Assembly: GCA_034932685.1 (NCBI GenBank)
Contig: JAYFOM010000008.1
Coordinates: forward strand, 1 to 64,000
Length of the DNA: 64,000 nucleotides
Direction: 5' to 3'
DNA from: JAQUCI01 sp034932685
GTDB taxonomy: Bacteria > Bacillota_I > Bacilli_A > Erysipelotrichales > Erysipelotrichaceae
A model generated the notes under the pieces. That model searched no databases. It worked only from the letters and a program-made list of their open reading frames with translations, and had not been told where the DNA came from. The translations under genes and the position numbers were made by a program. Position 1 is the stretch's first letter; every line of letters starts with the position of its first letter. Shown one piece after another: positions 52,129-61,464 of this stretch.

Positions 52129-53325
52129 CTACTTATCCTGAATTACCGCAATACCAGGTAATTCTTTTCCTTCCATAAACTCAAGTGAAGCTCCACCACC
52201 AGTTGAGATATGAGTGAACTTATCATCATAACCAAGTTTTTTAGCTGCACTAGCACTATCACCACCACCAATTACCGTCATAGCTTCAGGTAATTCAGCG
52301 ATTGCTTTACAGATAGCTTCAGTACCAACAGCGAATTCATCTTTTTCAAATACGCCTACCGGGCCGTTCCATACAACTGTTTTTGCACCTTGTAATAACT
52401 CAGTGAAATATGCGATTGTTTTAGGACCAATGTCTAATCCCATAAATCCTTGTGGGATAGCTGTTGAATCAACTGTTTTGATTTCAGTTGCGCCATCAAA
52501 AGCATTAGCTACAACATTATCTTTGGGTAAAAATAGTTTTCCTTCACCACGAGCAAGAATGTCTTTAGCTAATTCAATACGATCATCTTCACATAATGAT
52601 GTACCAATTTCATATCCTTGAGCTTTGAAGAAGGTATAAGCCATACCGCCACCGATAATAACTTTATCAGCGATCTTCAACAAATTCTCAATAACAGCAA
52701 TCTTGTCACTAACCTTAGCACCACCTAAAATCGCAACTAATGGACGTTTAGGATTTTCAATAGCAGTTGTTAGCATTTCAACTTCTTTTCCAACTAAGAA
52801 CCCCAATGCTGAAGGTAATATTTCTGCTACACCAACAGTAGATGCATGTGCTCTATGAACAGAACCGAAAGCGTCAGATACAAACAATTCACCTAAACTT
52901 GCCCAATAAGCAGCTAGTTCAGCATCGTTTTTCTCTTCACCTTTTTCATAACGAGTGTTTTGTACTAAAATGATCTCACCATCTTGTAGTTTAGCAACAG
53001 CACTTTCTAATTCCACACCTTTTGTGACAGGTACAAACACTACTTTAGTATCGACTAGTTGTGCTAATCTTTCAGCAACTGGAGCCATGTTGTTTTTTGC
53101 TTTATCAGATGCGGTTTTTTCCGGATCTTTATGATCGACTTTACCTAAATGAGACATTAGGATAATATGAGCTTTATGCTCAATTAAATAGTTTATCGTC
53201 GGTAATGCTGCTACGATACGGTTATCATCAGTAATGACGCCACCCTTTATCGGAACGTTAAAATCGACACGAACGATTACTTTTTTACCACTAACATCAA
53301 GATCTAAAACTGTTCTTTTTGCCAT
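52129..53325 (-). CDS. pgk: Phosphoglycerate kinase
   Basis: A 398-residue two-domain kinase making ATP from 1,3-bisphosphoglycerate. KVIVRVDFNVP opens the N-domain, with LMSHLGKV and NTRYEKGEEKN for substrate binding. AILGGAKVSDKI and TVIGGGDSASAAKKLG complete the nucleotide site. It is first in the operon with AGGAGG before the ATG. No gapA or phosphoglycerate mutase gene is in the cluster. Confidence 0.97.
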   Translation of the reverse strand: MAKRTVLDLDVSGKKVIVRVDFNVPIKGGVITDDNRIVAALPTINYLIEHKAHIILMSHLGKVDHKDPEKTASDKAKNNMAPVAERLAQLVDTKVVFVPVTKGVELESAVAKLQDGEIILVQNTRYEKGEEKNDAELAAYWASLGELFVSDAFGSVHRAHASTVGVAEILPSALGFLVGKEVEMLTTAIENPKRPLVAILGGAKVSDKIAVIENLLKIADKVIIGGGMAYTFFKAQGYEIGTSLCEDDRIELAKDILARGEGKLFLPKDNVVANAFDGATEIKTVDSTAIPQGFMGLDIGPKTIAYFTELLQGAKTVVWNGPVGVFEKDEFAVGTEAICKAIAELPEAMTVIGGGDSASAAKKLGYDDKFTHISTGGGASLEFMEGKELPGIAVIQDK

Positions 53326-53454
53326 ATTAAACCTCCTATTTTAACACAAAGATTATAACACCATCAGCGCTATAAGTAAATTGGTATGTAAGCTGTTGTT
53401 CATTTTTTCACAAACATTTTTTGTTTTATTTATATGATTTTTACTTCAAATAAA

Positions 53455-53480
53455 ATGACAGTTACTACTATAACTGTCAT
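53455..53480 (-). terminator. Terminator of the lemA operon
   Basis: ATGACAGTT (53455-53463) pairs with AACTGTCAT (53472-53480) across 8 bases. On the minus strand TTTTATTT follows. Confidence 0.8.
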
Positions 53481-53489
53481 CCATTGTCA

Positions 53490-54020
53490 TCAAAGATTTA
53501 CTCTTATCGCTTCTTTTTGTTCACTAGTAGCACTGTAGAACTCTTTGGCAGTTAAATTCATGGCTGATCCTATCATGTTACTTGGAAACACTTCTAAGCT
53601 TGTGTTAAAAGCTTTGATAGATTGATTGTATAACCTTCGCGCTGCTTGTAAATGCTCTTCGGTATCAGCGATGACTTTCTGTAAGTGCAAAAAGTTCTGA
53701 TTTGCCTTTAGATCAGGATAAGCTTCTGCTAACGCCATTATATTATTAAGTGCCGCTGTTTGTTTTTCATCAGCTACTGCCATATCACTTAATGCTTTAG
53801 ATCGTGCCTTAACAACTTCACTAAACACACTACTTTCATGTTTTGCATAACCTTTGACCACTTCAACTAAGTTAATCAATGTATCATACCTTTTAGCAAG
53901 CGCTACATCAATATTTGATATTGCTGCTTGTGCTTGTAAGTCTAAACTTTTAAAGCGATTATATATCATCACTACATATCCTAAAACAAACAATATTAAA
54001 CCTATGATCATATATTCCAT
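53490..54020 (-). CDS. LemA family protein
   Basis: A 176-residue LemA protein. One N-terminal helix (about 3-20) precedes a three-helix cytosolic or periplasmic domain with YNRFKSLDLQAQAAISNIDVALAKRYDTLINL and YPDLKANQNFLHLQ, the family signatures. Its function is undefined. It starts 8 bases after the DUF3137 gene, an association often seen in Bacillota. Confidence 0.92.
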   Translation of the reverse strand: MEYMIIGLILFVLGYVVMIYNRFKSLDLQAQAAISNIDVALAKRYDTLINLVEVVKGYAKHESSVFSEVVKARSKALSDMAVADEKQTAALNNIMALAEAYPDLKANQNFLHLQKVIADTEEHLQAARRLYNQSIKAFNTSLEVFPSNMIGSAMNLTAKEFYSATSEQKEAIRVNL

Positions 54021-54028
54021 ATACCCTC

Positions 54029-54904
54029 CTACTTATATATGTTAACATCTAGTGTTAACTCATCAACAACCATCTTAATCAAATTTATATCTTTTTCAAC
54101 TTCATTAGTATAACTCTCATCTATTGCTTTAAACAACGAAGGTTCAAAAGCATCCTTGTTATTATAAAGAGCAATATGAAGGTTGTTATCAATAAATCCT
54201 AATACTAAATTACCATCCAAGCTATCATCTAATTCCATGATTTTCTCCATGAAGTGTGGTGTTAGGATATAATAAGCTTCATGTTCATTTGATGCATAAA
54301 TATTGAATCGTTCATTGAAAAGTTCATTTTCTAGTTTAAGTCTTTTTGCTTCAGGTTTATCACTAAAGAAGCGCAATGGTTTACTATTACCGAATAAACG
54401 ATTTGAGTTACTTCTTATCTGCATAAATCCATTAAATGATTTATTGAACGTATAAACAATCCAACGTCCTTTAAACAAAGTGACCGTCGTTGTGGTTTTA
54501 CCCGATTGTGTGCGTTGTTGAATATGAACATCAGCTTGTTTAAAGCTTACATCCTTATACTTACCTGAAACAAGATCATTGCTATTGTAGATGTTTCCCA
54601 TCGATACCAACTCAGTATCTCTAATAAAATTACGCTCAAATCCTGCTTTAGCATTAAAGTAAACATCCTGAAACACTTCTTTCAAACGTGCTGCCACTAC
54701 ATCTTCTTTGACTGCAGTACGATACTCAGTTGATAGTTTACTTTGATATATTAATAGACCAAATAATACAAAAAATAACGGAATAACAACAAACGATCTA
54801 ATAATAAAGAAACCTAAAAACAAGACAACTGCAGCTATTACTGTTAAACCTAAAAACAACAATGCTCTTTTTCTTAACTCTTCTAAATAACTAATCTTGT
54901 ACAT
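54029..54904 (-). CDS. DUF3137 domain membrane protein
   Basis: A 291-residue protein with two adjacent N-terminal helices (about 13-55) and a long soluble domain. The segments SGKYKDVSFKQADVHIQQRTQ and TLFKGRWIVYTFNKSFNG place it in DUF3137. It lies directly before lemA and overlaps the upstream FolT gene by 14 bases, suggesting coupled expression. Biochemical role unknown. Confidence 0.82.
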   Translation of the reverse strand: MYKISYLEELRKRALLFLGLTVIAAVVLFLGFFIIRSFVVIPLFFVLFGLLIYQSKLSTEYRTAVKEDVVAARLKEVFQDVYFNAKAGFERNFIRDTELVSMGNIYNSNDLVSGKYKDVSFKQADVHIQQRTQSGKTTTTVTLFKGRWIVYTFNKSFNGFMQIRSNSNRLFGNSKPLRFFSDKPEAKRLKLENELFNERFNIYASNEHEAYYILTPHFMEKIMELDDSLDGNLVLGFIDNNLHIALYNNKDAFEPSLFKAIDESYTNEVEKDINLIKMVVDELTLDVNIYK

Positions 54905-55724
54905 CTTTAACCTTTCTAATCCGATTTAATAATCTTAACAGATAGTAACCAATCATAATATTTAAGAATATCATAAAGCTAGCTTTTATCATCCTTACTA
55001 AAACATTCATGATATAAGGAATACCATACATAACGTCTAACCAAATCGGTGTTAAGATAAGTTGGATCATGATCTCAATCAATAATACACATATGATCCA
55101 ATTAGCAATATGATATCGTGATTCACTAAATGGATATTTGCGTTGAAAGTATAACATAATGATGATCAACAATGTCATGACTACCATACATGCGATCGTA
55201 AGTAATAGTTTTACTTGGGATGTGATAATTATCATTGTTTGATTTACTGTTATCGTTTCAGTACTATAAATTCCAATAAGCGTTAAACTAAAGATAGCTA
55301 TCAATAAGATCCACACTAAGTTAAACACTTTCTTTTGATCTAATTTATTCCACTTGCAAAACCATAGAGCCGGAATTGTTGCGATCAATACCTTGTTTAA
55401 GGTAAAACCTAAGAAAGGAAAACCACTAGGATTAATCAAAACATCTAAGATGTCTTGTACTAAGCCTCCAATAAACGCCCAGGTCGGTCCCATGATAACT
55501 CCCATTAACATTAGTGGCATTTGACTAAACCCGATTTTCAAGCTCATTACGCCAAATAATGGTATTTGCATGGAAAACGCTGATAGTACAATGGATAACA
55601 TAATCAAAAAAGAAGTAATAGTAATATCTGTTATCCTAATCTTAATCGGAAAATAACGGAAGACAACATAGCCAAGACTTAATATGGCCAATAAGGCGAT
55701 GATTTGAGCAATTAATACATTCAT
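54891..55724 (-). CDS. folT: ECF transporter substrate-binding component, probably folate (FolT-like)
   Basis: A 277-residue integral membrane S component with about six to eight helices. FSMQIPLFGVMSLKIGFSQMPLMLMGVIMGPTWAFIGGLVQDILD is characteristic of the FolT group. The preceding folC gene, one base away, makes folate the likely substrate. The C-terminal 90 residues add extra hydrophobic helices beyond the usual S-component length. ECF energising subunits are not in the window and are presumably shared from elsewhere. Confidence 0.82.
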   Translation of the reverse strand: MNVLIAQIIALLAILSLGYVVFRYFPIKIRITDITITSFLIMLSIVLSAFSMQIPLFGVMSLKIGFSQMPLMLMGVIMGPTWAFIGGLVQDILDVLINPSGFPFLGFTLNKVLIATIPALWFCKWNKLDQKKVFNLVWILLIAIFSLTLIGIYSTETITVNQTMIIITSQVKLLLTIACMVVMTLLIIIMLYFQRKYPFSESRYHIANWIICVLLIEIMIQLILTPIWLDVMYGIPYIMNVLVRMIKASFMIFLNIMIGYYLLRLLNRIRKVKDVQD

Positions 55725-55725
55725 C

Positions 55726-56961
55726 TTATCTTCCTCCTTTAAAGCGTTTACGCACCTCTGAAATAAAGTATAGCGAACCTGTGATTAATACACTACCATT
55801 TTTATCTTTATTTATCGCATAGTCAATGGCTAAATCGTGATCAGTTATAATTGTGACATCAATTCCTTCTGCCATATCTTTGGCTGATAAAGCTCTTTGA
55901 TTACTAAATTCAGTAACAATAAATTCATCAGCGAAATCAATTAAATCCTTGATCATTAATTCATATTGCTTATCCTTTAATGCACTAAAAACAATTCTTA
56001 GTGGTTTCGGTAGATAAGATAAGCTTTCTTGTATTGCTTTAATACCATGCTCATTATGAGCACCATCAATGATGACCATAGGCGATTTCATCATTATCTC
56101 AAAACGACCTGGCCAATAAGCAGTTTTTAAACCAACAACAATATCATTTCGAGTTATGTTAATGATCTTGTTAGCTCTTAAATACTCACAAACTGTTAAT
56201 GCCAAAGCAGCGTTTTTAATCTGATATAAAGCCATGGTATCAAGCTGAACATCATGATAATCAAGAATATCAAAATAGATATGATCAACAACATGATAAT
56301 TAGTGACTTTATCAACTTGATGAAATTCGGCCTTTTTTAATTTCGCTTGTTTTTTAAAGACATCTAGACACTCTTCTTTATCTTCAGCAGTAAATATCAA
56401 ACCCTTATCTTTAATAATACCCGCTTTTTCATAAGCTATCTTTGCCAGAGTATCACCTAAGAGTTCCATATGATCAAAACCTATGTTGGTGATGATACTT
56501 GCAATTGGCTCAATGATATTGGTCGAATCAAGTCTTCCTCCTAAACCAACTTCATATATTACATAATCAACCTCTTTTTCAATAAAATAAATTACTGATA
56601 TGATCATATCAATATCAAACATCGATAAATCATATTCAAACCACAGATCATAGTAGCGATTAGCAATATCAAGCAATTCTTCATCGCTGATATAAACATC
56701 ATTGATCCGAATGCGATCATTATGAACAATTAAATGAGGTGAAGTAAAAGTTCCAACCTTATAATTGGCCCTTTGCAAGATACTTCTTAGATAATTTGTA
56801 ACACTACCCTTGCCATTAGTGCCTGCAACATGAATACACTTTAATCGTTTTTGTGGATTACCGAGTTTTGTGATCAATAACTTATAGTCATCTTGTCTTA
56901 CTTTAGCTGATGTCTTCTTTGCGCTAATGAAATCAATAAAAGTGGCACAATCCTTAAACAT
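55726..56961 (-). CDS. folC: Folylpolyglutamate synthase FolC
   Basis: A 411-residue Mur-ligase-related enzyme adding glutamate to folates. P-loop GTNGKGS is at residues 47-53, with SPHLIVHNDRIRIN and the later ITNIGFDHMELLG and PGRFE segments conserved. I use ATG 56961 with GAGG 6 bases upstream. The longer TTG start would use that same GAGG. It overlaps the ung stop by 8 bases and is followed by folT, so folate uptake and retention are co-expressed. Confidence 0.93.
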   Translation of the reverse strand: MFKDCATFIDFISAKKTSAKVRQDDYKLLITKLGNPQKRLKCIHVAGTNGKGSVTNYLRSILQRANYKVGTFTSPHLIVHNDRIRINDVYISDEELLDIANRYYDLWFEYDLSMFDIDMIISVIYFIEKEVDYVIYEVGLGGRLDSTNIIEPIASIITNIGFDHMELLGDTLAKIAYEKAGIIKDKGLIFTAEDKEECLDVFKKQAKLKKAEFHQVDKVTNYHVVDHIYFDILDYHDVQLDTMALYQIKNAALALTVCEYLRANKIINITRNDIVVGLKTAYWPGRFEIMMKSPMVIIDGAHNEHGIKAIQESLSYLPKPLRIVFSALKDKQYELMIKDLIDFADEFIVTEFSNQRALSAKDMAEGIDVTIITDHDLAIDYAINKDKNGSVLITGSLYFISEVRKRFKGGR

Positions 56962-57628
56962 ATATATCCTCAAGTTGCCAATTAATTGATGCGATATTGT
57001 TTTTTATTAAATAACTGTTAGTCTTTGAGAAGTGTTTACAACCAAAGAAACCTTGATACGCACTTAAAGGTGATGGATGTGGGGCTTTCAACAACAATTG
57101 TTTAAAGTTAGTTATGATCATACCTTTTTGTTGTGCTGGTTTCCCCCATAATAAATAAACAATTGGTCTATCTTGTTGATTTAATAAGTGTAAAACATTA
57201 TCACTGAATGTTTCCCATCCTTTATTACGATGGCTTAAAGGTTTAGAGTCTTCTACTGTTAATACTGTATTTAGTAATAACACTCCCTGTTTTGCCCAAT
57301 CAAGAAGATAGCCATGATTCACTACTTTAAAATCAACATCATCATGTAATTCACGATAGATATTAACTAAGCTTGGTGGTAACACTATCTTTGGTTTAAC
57401 TGAAAAACACATACCATGAGCTTGATTTGGTTGATGATATGGATCTTGTCCAATGATCACAACTTTTACATCATTAAGATCAGTGTGATCAAATGCTGAA
57501 AAAACCTCAGCTTTCACTGGATAGATTTTTTTACTTTTATATTCTTCCTTTAAAAAGGATGATAACTCAATAAAATATGGTTTTTTAAATTCAGCATCTA
57601 AGAAAGGCTTCCAGTTGTTATTTATCAT
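56954..57628 (-). CDS. ung: Uracil-DNA glycosylase
   Basis: A 224-residue family 1 enzyme removing uracil from DNA. The water-activating loop GQDPYHQPNQAHGMCFSV, LLLNTVLTVE, and the minor-groove loop HPSPLSAYQGFFG are all intact. It begins 12 bases after the solute-binding protein gene and overlaps folC, so it sits in an operon with unrelated housekeeping functions. Confidence 0.96.
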   Translation of the reverse strand: MINNNWKPFLDAEFKKPYFIELSSFLKEEYKSKKIYPVKAEVFSAFDHTDLNDVKVVIIGQDPYHQPNQAHGMCFSVKPKIVLPPSLVNIYRELHDDVDFKVVNHGYLLDWAKQGVLLLNTVLTVEDSKPLSHRNKGWETFSDNVLHLLNQQDRPIVYLLWGKPAQQKGMIITNFKQLLLKAPHPSPLSAYQGFFGCKHFSKTNSYLIKNNIASINWQLEDIYV

Positions 57629-57640
57629 GGTATCACCAAT

Positions 57641-58993
57641 TTACTCTTTTATTTCGCCCATTGCGATTAACCAATCATTAGCCATATCAATAATAGACTT
57701 TTGTGCTTCACTTACTGTAATTTCATGATCATATAACTGTTTTACGATACTTAACCAATCTATCTCATAATACATTTGCCAAGCTCTAACAGTACTATTA
57801 TTAGCTAAAGCAATTATTGGTTCTTCAACGCTATATGCATACGCTCTGATCTTTTCATAACGCGTATTATCACTGATCAAAATATCATCATTAACTTCAA
57901 GATTGATTACCAATGATAGATCAGTGTGATCGATCATATATTGTAAGCCTTCTTTACTTCTTAATAGTTGAATGAACTGATTAGCCGCATTTGGATATGA
58001 TGTAGCAGTATTGATGGCGTAGCCATCAATACTTACAAGTGGTGTTAAAGTATTATTGTTATAACTTGGCATTTTTGCAAAGTGATAATCACTACCGTTT
58101 GTCTGTTGATACTCATCAAAGTACATCCAAGTTGAAATCATTGTAAGTGGCGCTGTTTGCTTAACAAGAACCTCTTCATATCTGAATAACAGTTCATCGC
58201 TACTCAGTTTAGTATTCTGTTGCCACTCATATTTTCCAAGATCATAAATGAAATTCAAAGAACGTTGAAACTCGATACTATCAAAGCCCGGTTTTTCTGC
58301 TTGTAGTTGATCAAACATTTGCCAGCCACCAGCGGTGAGCATGGCATAAAAACTGTGCTTCTCATTAAATGCTAATGGGAAAAACACTTTAAAATTACCT
58401 TTAATAGTTCCTTGTTCATAGGCAGTGATTCTTGAGAATATTTTCTCCCAACTATCAATGCTATCTGGTAGTCCATCATTATTATCATCAGTAAGACTGA
58501 TGTTTAATCTTTCGAGCATTGTTTGATCATAAGCGAACAAAAACCCATCATATACCAATGGGGTAAAGATATAATTCTCTTGATTAACAAGTTCAGCGAA
58601 TTTATCAACGGTGTATGGCTTGATTGCTTTAACCGTATTTTCATCAATTGTGGCTACCTTATCCATGATCATTGGAATTTGGGTTGAATTAATATAGATT
58701 AGATCATAGCGTTGATTATTATAATAATAAAGAGCAGTTCTATTCTCAAGCACTTCATAACGCACAACTCCTTCATTTTCTGGGAAATATGTATTCCACA
58801 TACTAACTAAGGCTTCCCCCATTGCTTCACTAGACACAGCAACAATAAGTCTGGCGTCGTTTTCAAGTATATAAGTTTTACTCTTTTTTTGATAACAAAT
58901 CTTACCATCCTTTGGTTCACATTCTGCAAATGCACCACAAGCTGATATCGTTAATAATAATAGTGTTACCAAGACAACTTTCAGAATTTTCAT
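57641..58993 (-). CDS. Extracellular solute-binding lipoprotein
   Basis: A 450-residue family 1 (maltose-binding-like) lipoprotein. The lipobox is ISAC in the first 20 residues. The segment LTDDNNDGLPDSIDSWEKIF contains an Asp/Asn-rich calcium-loop-like motif seen in other sugar-binding proteins. PLAFNEKHSFYAMLTAGGWQMF and APLTMISTWMYFDEY match the ligand-binding fold. The predicted start has no good ribosome binding site. It follows an ABC ATPase gene by 46 bases, but no permease gene is present in the window. Confidence 0.85.
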   Translation of the reverse strand: MKILKVVLVTLLLLTISACGAFAECEPKDGKICYQKKSKTYILENDARLIVAVSSEAMGEALVSMWNTYFPENEGVVRYEVLENRTALYYYNNQRYDLIYINSTQIPMIMDKVATIDENTVKAIKPYTVDKFAELVNQENYIFTPLVYDGFLFAYDQTMLERLNISLTDDNNDGLPDSIDSWEKIFSRITAYEQGTIKGNFKVFFPLAFNEKHSFYAMLTAGGWQMFDQLQAEKPGFDSIEFQRSLNFIYDLGKYEWQQNTKLSSDELLFRYEEVLVKQTAPLTMISTWMYFDEYQQTNGSDYHFAKMPSYNNNTLTPLVSIDGYAINTATSYPNAANQFIQLLRSKEGLQYMIDHTDLSLVINLEVNDDILISDNTRYEKIRAYAYSVEEPIIALANNSTVRAWQMYYEIDWLSIVKQLYDHEITVSEAQKSIIDMANDWLIAMGEIKE

Positions 58994-59039
58994 GATTATA
59001 TGTTATCACAATTAGCATCATAATGAGTGTACAACTTGA

Positions 59040-59699
59040 TTATTTATTTTGATTATCGATGATAGCGCTGATCTTGTTTTGTTGAATGATCACAATGCGA
59101 TCTGCTAGTTTTTGTGCTTCTTGCTCATCATGTGTTATATAAAGAGTAGTAGCTTTTAGTTTATTATGGATCATTAAAATTAGTTCGCACATTTCATTTC
59201 GTAACTTGCGATCAAGATTAGCCAGTGGCTCATCCATCAAGAAAATCTTAGCGTCTCTTACCATTGCTCTACCCAAGGCTACACGTTGTTGTTGCCCAAG
59301 TGATAGTTGGTGTGGTTTACGCTTTATTAAAGTGTCTATTTCAAGCAACATAAGTGTTTCCTTTACTTTTTGCTCTATCATGTCTTTCGGCATTAACAAG
59401 TCTAGTCCTAATGCAACATTTTCATAAACATTTAGATTAGGAAACAATGCATTGGTTTGGAAAATCATTGCGATCTTGTTTTCATTAGGTTTTGTTTTAA
59501 TGACATCAACATTATCAATTAAGATCCTTCCATTTGTGATAGGTTCAAGTCCAGCGATCATTCTGATCAACGTTGTCTTACCAATCCCTGAAGGTCCTTG
59601 GATAACAACAAACTCATGATCATTGATCGTTAAATTGATATCATCTAATACCAATTGATCATCTTGATAAGTTTTACTAAGCTTTTCAATCTTTATCAT
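59040..59699 (-). CDS. ABC transporter ATP-binding protein
   Basis: A 219-residue ATPase with Walker A GPSGIGKTT, signature LSLGQQQRVALGRAM (LSLGQ in place of LSGGQ) and Walker B IFLMDEPLANLD. It resembles the N-terminal ATPase of the MalK/PotA group but ends before the regulatory OB-fold domain. ATG 59699 follows CGGAG; a 20-residue N-terminal extension in the longer frame is unsupported. Its substrate is probably shared with the downstream solute-binding protein, but membrane subunits are missing locally. Confidence 0.88.
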   Translation of the reverse strand: MIKIEKLSKTYQDDQLVLDDINLTINDHEFVVIQGPSGIGKTTLIRMIAGLEPITNGRILIDNVDVIKTKPNENKIAMIFQTNALFPNLNVYENVALGLDLLMPKDMIEQKVKETLMLLEIDTLIKRKPHQLSLGQQQRVALGRAMVRDAKIFLMDEPLANLDRKLRNEMCELILMIHNKLKATTLYITHDEQEAQKLADRIVIIQQNKISAIIDNQNK

Positions 59700-59812
59700 G
59701 CTTACTTCTCCGTAACAAAATTCATTATAAAGAAAATAAGCTTTAAATTCCACTATCACATCTTTATCAAAACTAACAACTGCTCTATAATAAAAATGTT
59801 AGGAGACTATTT

Positions 59813-60592
59813 ATGAAAAAAGGAATTTATTCATGGTTTGGATATCCCGTAGCTTTTGATGATAGAATGGCTATGATCAAAAATGCTGGTTTTGAAACAG
59901 TTATGTTATGGTGGGGGGACGAAAGGGAAGCTGTCGATGGCTCCAAGTTTCTACAGCCTGAAATTGTAAAGAAACATGGTTTAACAATCGAAAATGTTCA
60001 TTTGCCTTTTGATGGTATCGGTATCTTATGGCAAGATACTAATGAAGCTAACTTGTATGAAGCTAAGATAATTAAGCAAATCGAAGAAATCGCTGCATTT
60101 GATGTCGACACCGTTATCATGCATATCACTAACGGGAGTAAATTACCAACACTTAGTGATGTTATGCTTAATCGAATAAAAAGGATAAATGAAGTCGCTA
60201 AAAAACATAACATTCGCTTAGCTTTAGAGAACTTAAAAGTTATAGGTGCACTTGATTTTATACTAGATAATATCAAAGATGAGAATGTCGGTTTTTGTTA
60301 TGATAGTGGTCATCACAATTGTTATTGTTGGGACCAGGATCTTTTAAAACGATATAAAGACCGTTTGTTTGCCATTCATTTGCATGATAATGATTCAACC
60401 AGTGATATGCATAAGCTACCTTATGATGGTACCATTGATTGGGACTATGTCTATAACGGCATTGTGTCATCAATATATGATCGTAGCTTGACATTAGAGC
60501 TAGAAGGAAATAAAAGCGTTATGTATCATCATTTAAGTCCTGAAGCGTTTCTTAATGAAAGCATGCAAAGACTACTACGATTAGATAAATAA
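59813..60592 (+). CDS. Sugar phosphate isomerase/epimerase (xylose isomerase-like barrel)
   Basis: A 259-residue TIM-barrel protein of the AP endonuclease family 2/xylose isomerase-like superfamily. Metal-binding regions are visible in LALENLKVIG, VGFCYDSGHHNCY and LFAIHLHDNDSTSDMHKLPYDGTIDW. The substrate is undefined. It is divergent from the ABC operon and has TAGGAG before its ATG. Confidence 0.85.
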   Translation: MKKGIYSWFGYPVAFDDRMAMIKNAGFETVMLWWGDEREAVDGSKFLQPEIVKKHGLTIENVHLPFDGIGILWQDTNEANLYEAKIIKQIEEIAAFDVDTVIMHITNGSKLPTLSDVMLNRIKRINEVAKKHNIRLALENLKVIGALDFILDNIKDENVGFCYDSGHHNCYCWDQDLLKRYKDRLFAIHLHDNDSTSDMHKLPYDGTIDWDYVYNGIVSSIYDRSLTLELEGNKSVMYHHLSPEAFLNESMQRLLRLDK

Positions 60593-60623
60593 TGCCTTTG
60601 TTTAGACTAACCCCGTATAAGTA

Positions 60624-60660
60624 AAGCTTGTTTCTATTTCTTCGAAACAAGCTTTTTTCA
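60624..60660. terminator. Terminator between the epimerase and SIS genes
   Basis: AAAGCTTGTTTC and GAAACAAGCTTT form a 12-base stem with a 9-base loop, followed by T residues on the plus strand and A-rich flanks. It probably serves both convergent genes. Confidence 0.85.
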
Positions 60661-60676
60661 TTATTAATGTTTGAAT

Positions 60677-61381
60677 TTAGATACGATATAATCGTTCTAT
60701 ATAATTTTTCTCAATTTCTTCGTTGTATTCACGACCACCATCAACATTTTGTGACATATAAACAGGTGGTATTATATTTTTCGCAACTAATATCTCAACA
60801 GCTCTGTATGTGCATGCTTGTAACAACACTGATGTTGTTATCGTTGACATACCACATACTTTTTGATCCATTCCAGCAACATCTAAACAAGCATCCCCTT
60901 CTGGGATTCTATTATCTAATACAATATCTGCAATCTCGTAGAGGTTCTTTTCACAACTGTGGCGGCTTTTCAATTTTTTGCTTGCATTAAGTGATGTGAC
61001 AGCGACTACCGTTGCACCTTTTTGTTTCGCACCAAGCGCTACCTCAATTGGTAGTGGGTTTCTGCCTGAGTTTGAGATCACAAATACGATATCTTCTTTT
61101 CTGATATCAACTTTCTTCATAAATGATGAACCAACTCCTTCAACCGACTCATATGCTCCTCCCGCTGGTTCTTTGATGTTTTTAGAAGGAATAAAGCCAC
61201 CAGCACGATGTGTTAACTCAAGTGCCCCCGCATTTGAATGTCCTGCACCAAAAGCTTGAATGATACCACCCTTTTCAATAGCGCTAGCCATAGCTTGAGC
61301 TGTCTTCTCAACATTTTCGCTTTGTGAACCTTCAACATCTTTTAGTAACTCTTCAACAAATCCGTATACTTTGTTTCTCAT
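60677..61381 (-). CDS. SIS-domain sugar isomerase-like protein
   Basis: A 234-residue sugar isomerase (SIS) protein. GGIIQAFGAGHSNAGALELTHRAGG and VFVISNSGRNPLPIEVALGAKQKGATVVAVTS are the phosphosugar-binding core. It matches the stand-alone SIS proteins often linked to amino sugar use in Bacillota. AAGGAG precedes the ATG. No transporter or kinase lies next to it. Isomerase activity is uncertain, as some members are binding proteins only. Confidence 0.85.
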   Translation of the reverse strand: MRNKVYGFVEELLKDVEGSQSENVEKTAQAMASAIEKGGIIQAFGAGHSNAGALELTHRAGGFIPSKNIKEPAGGAYESVEGVGSSFMKKVDIRKEDIVFVISNSGRNPLPIEVALGAKQKGATVVAVTSLNASKKLKSRHSCEKNLYEIADIVLDNRIPEGDACLDVAGMDQKVCGMSTITTSVLLQACTYRAVEILVAKNIIPPVYMSQNVDGGREYNEEIEKNYIERLYRI

Positions 61382-61464
61382 GATTTTCTCCTTTTATCTA
61401 ATATTATTATCGGTATATAAATAATAATCACTACCGATTCTACCACAGTGAACCTTTGTCTTGA

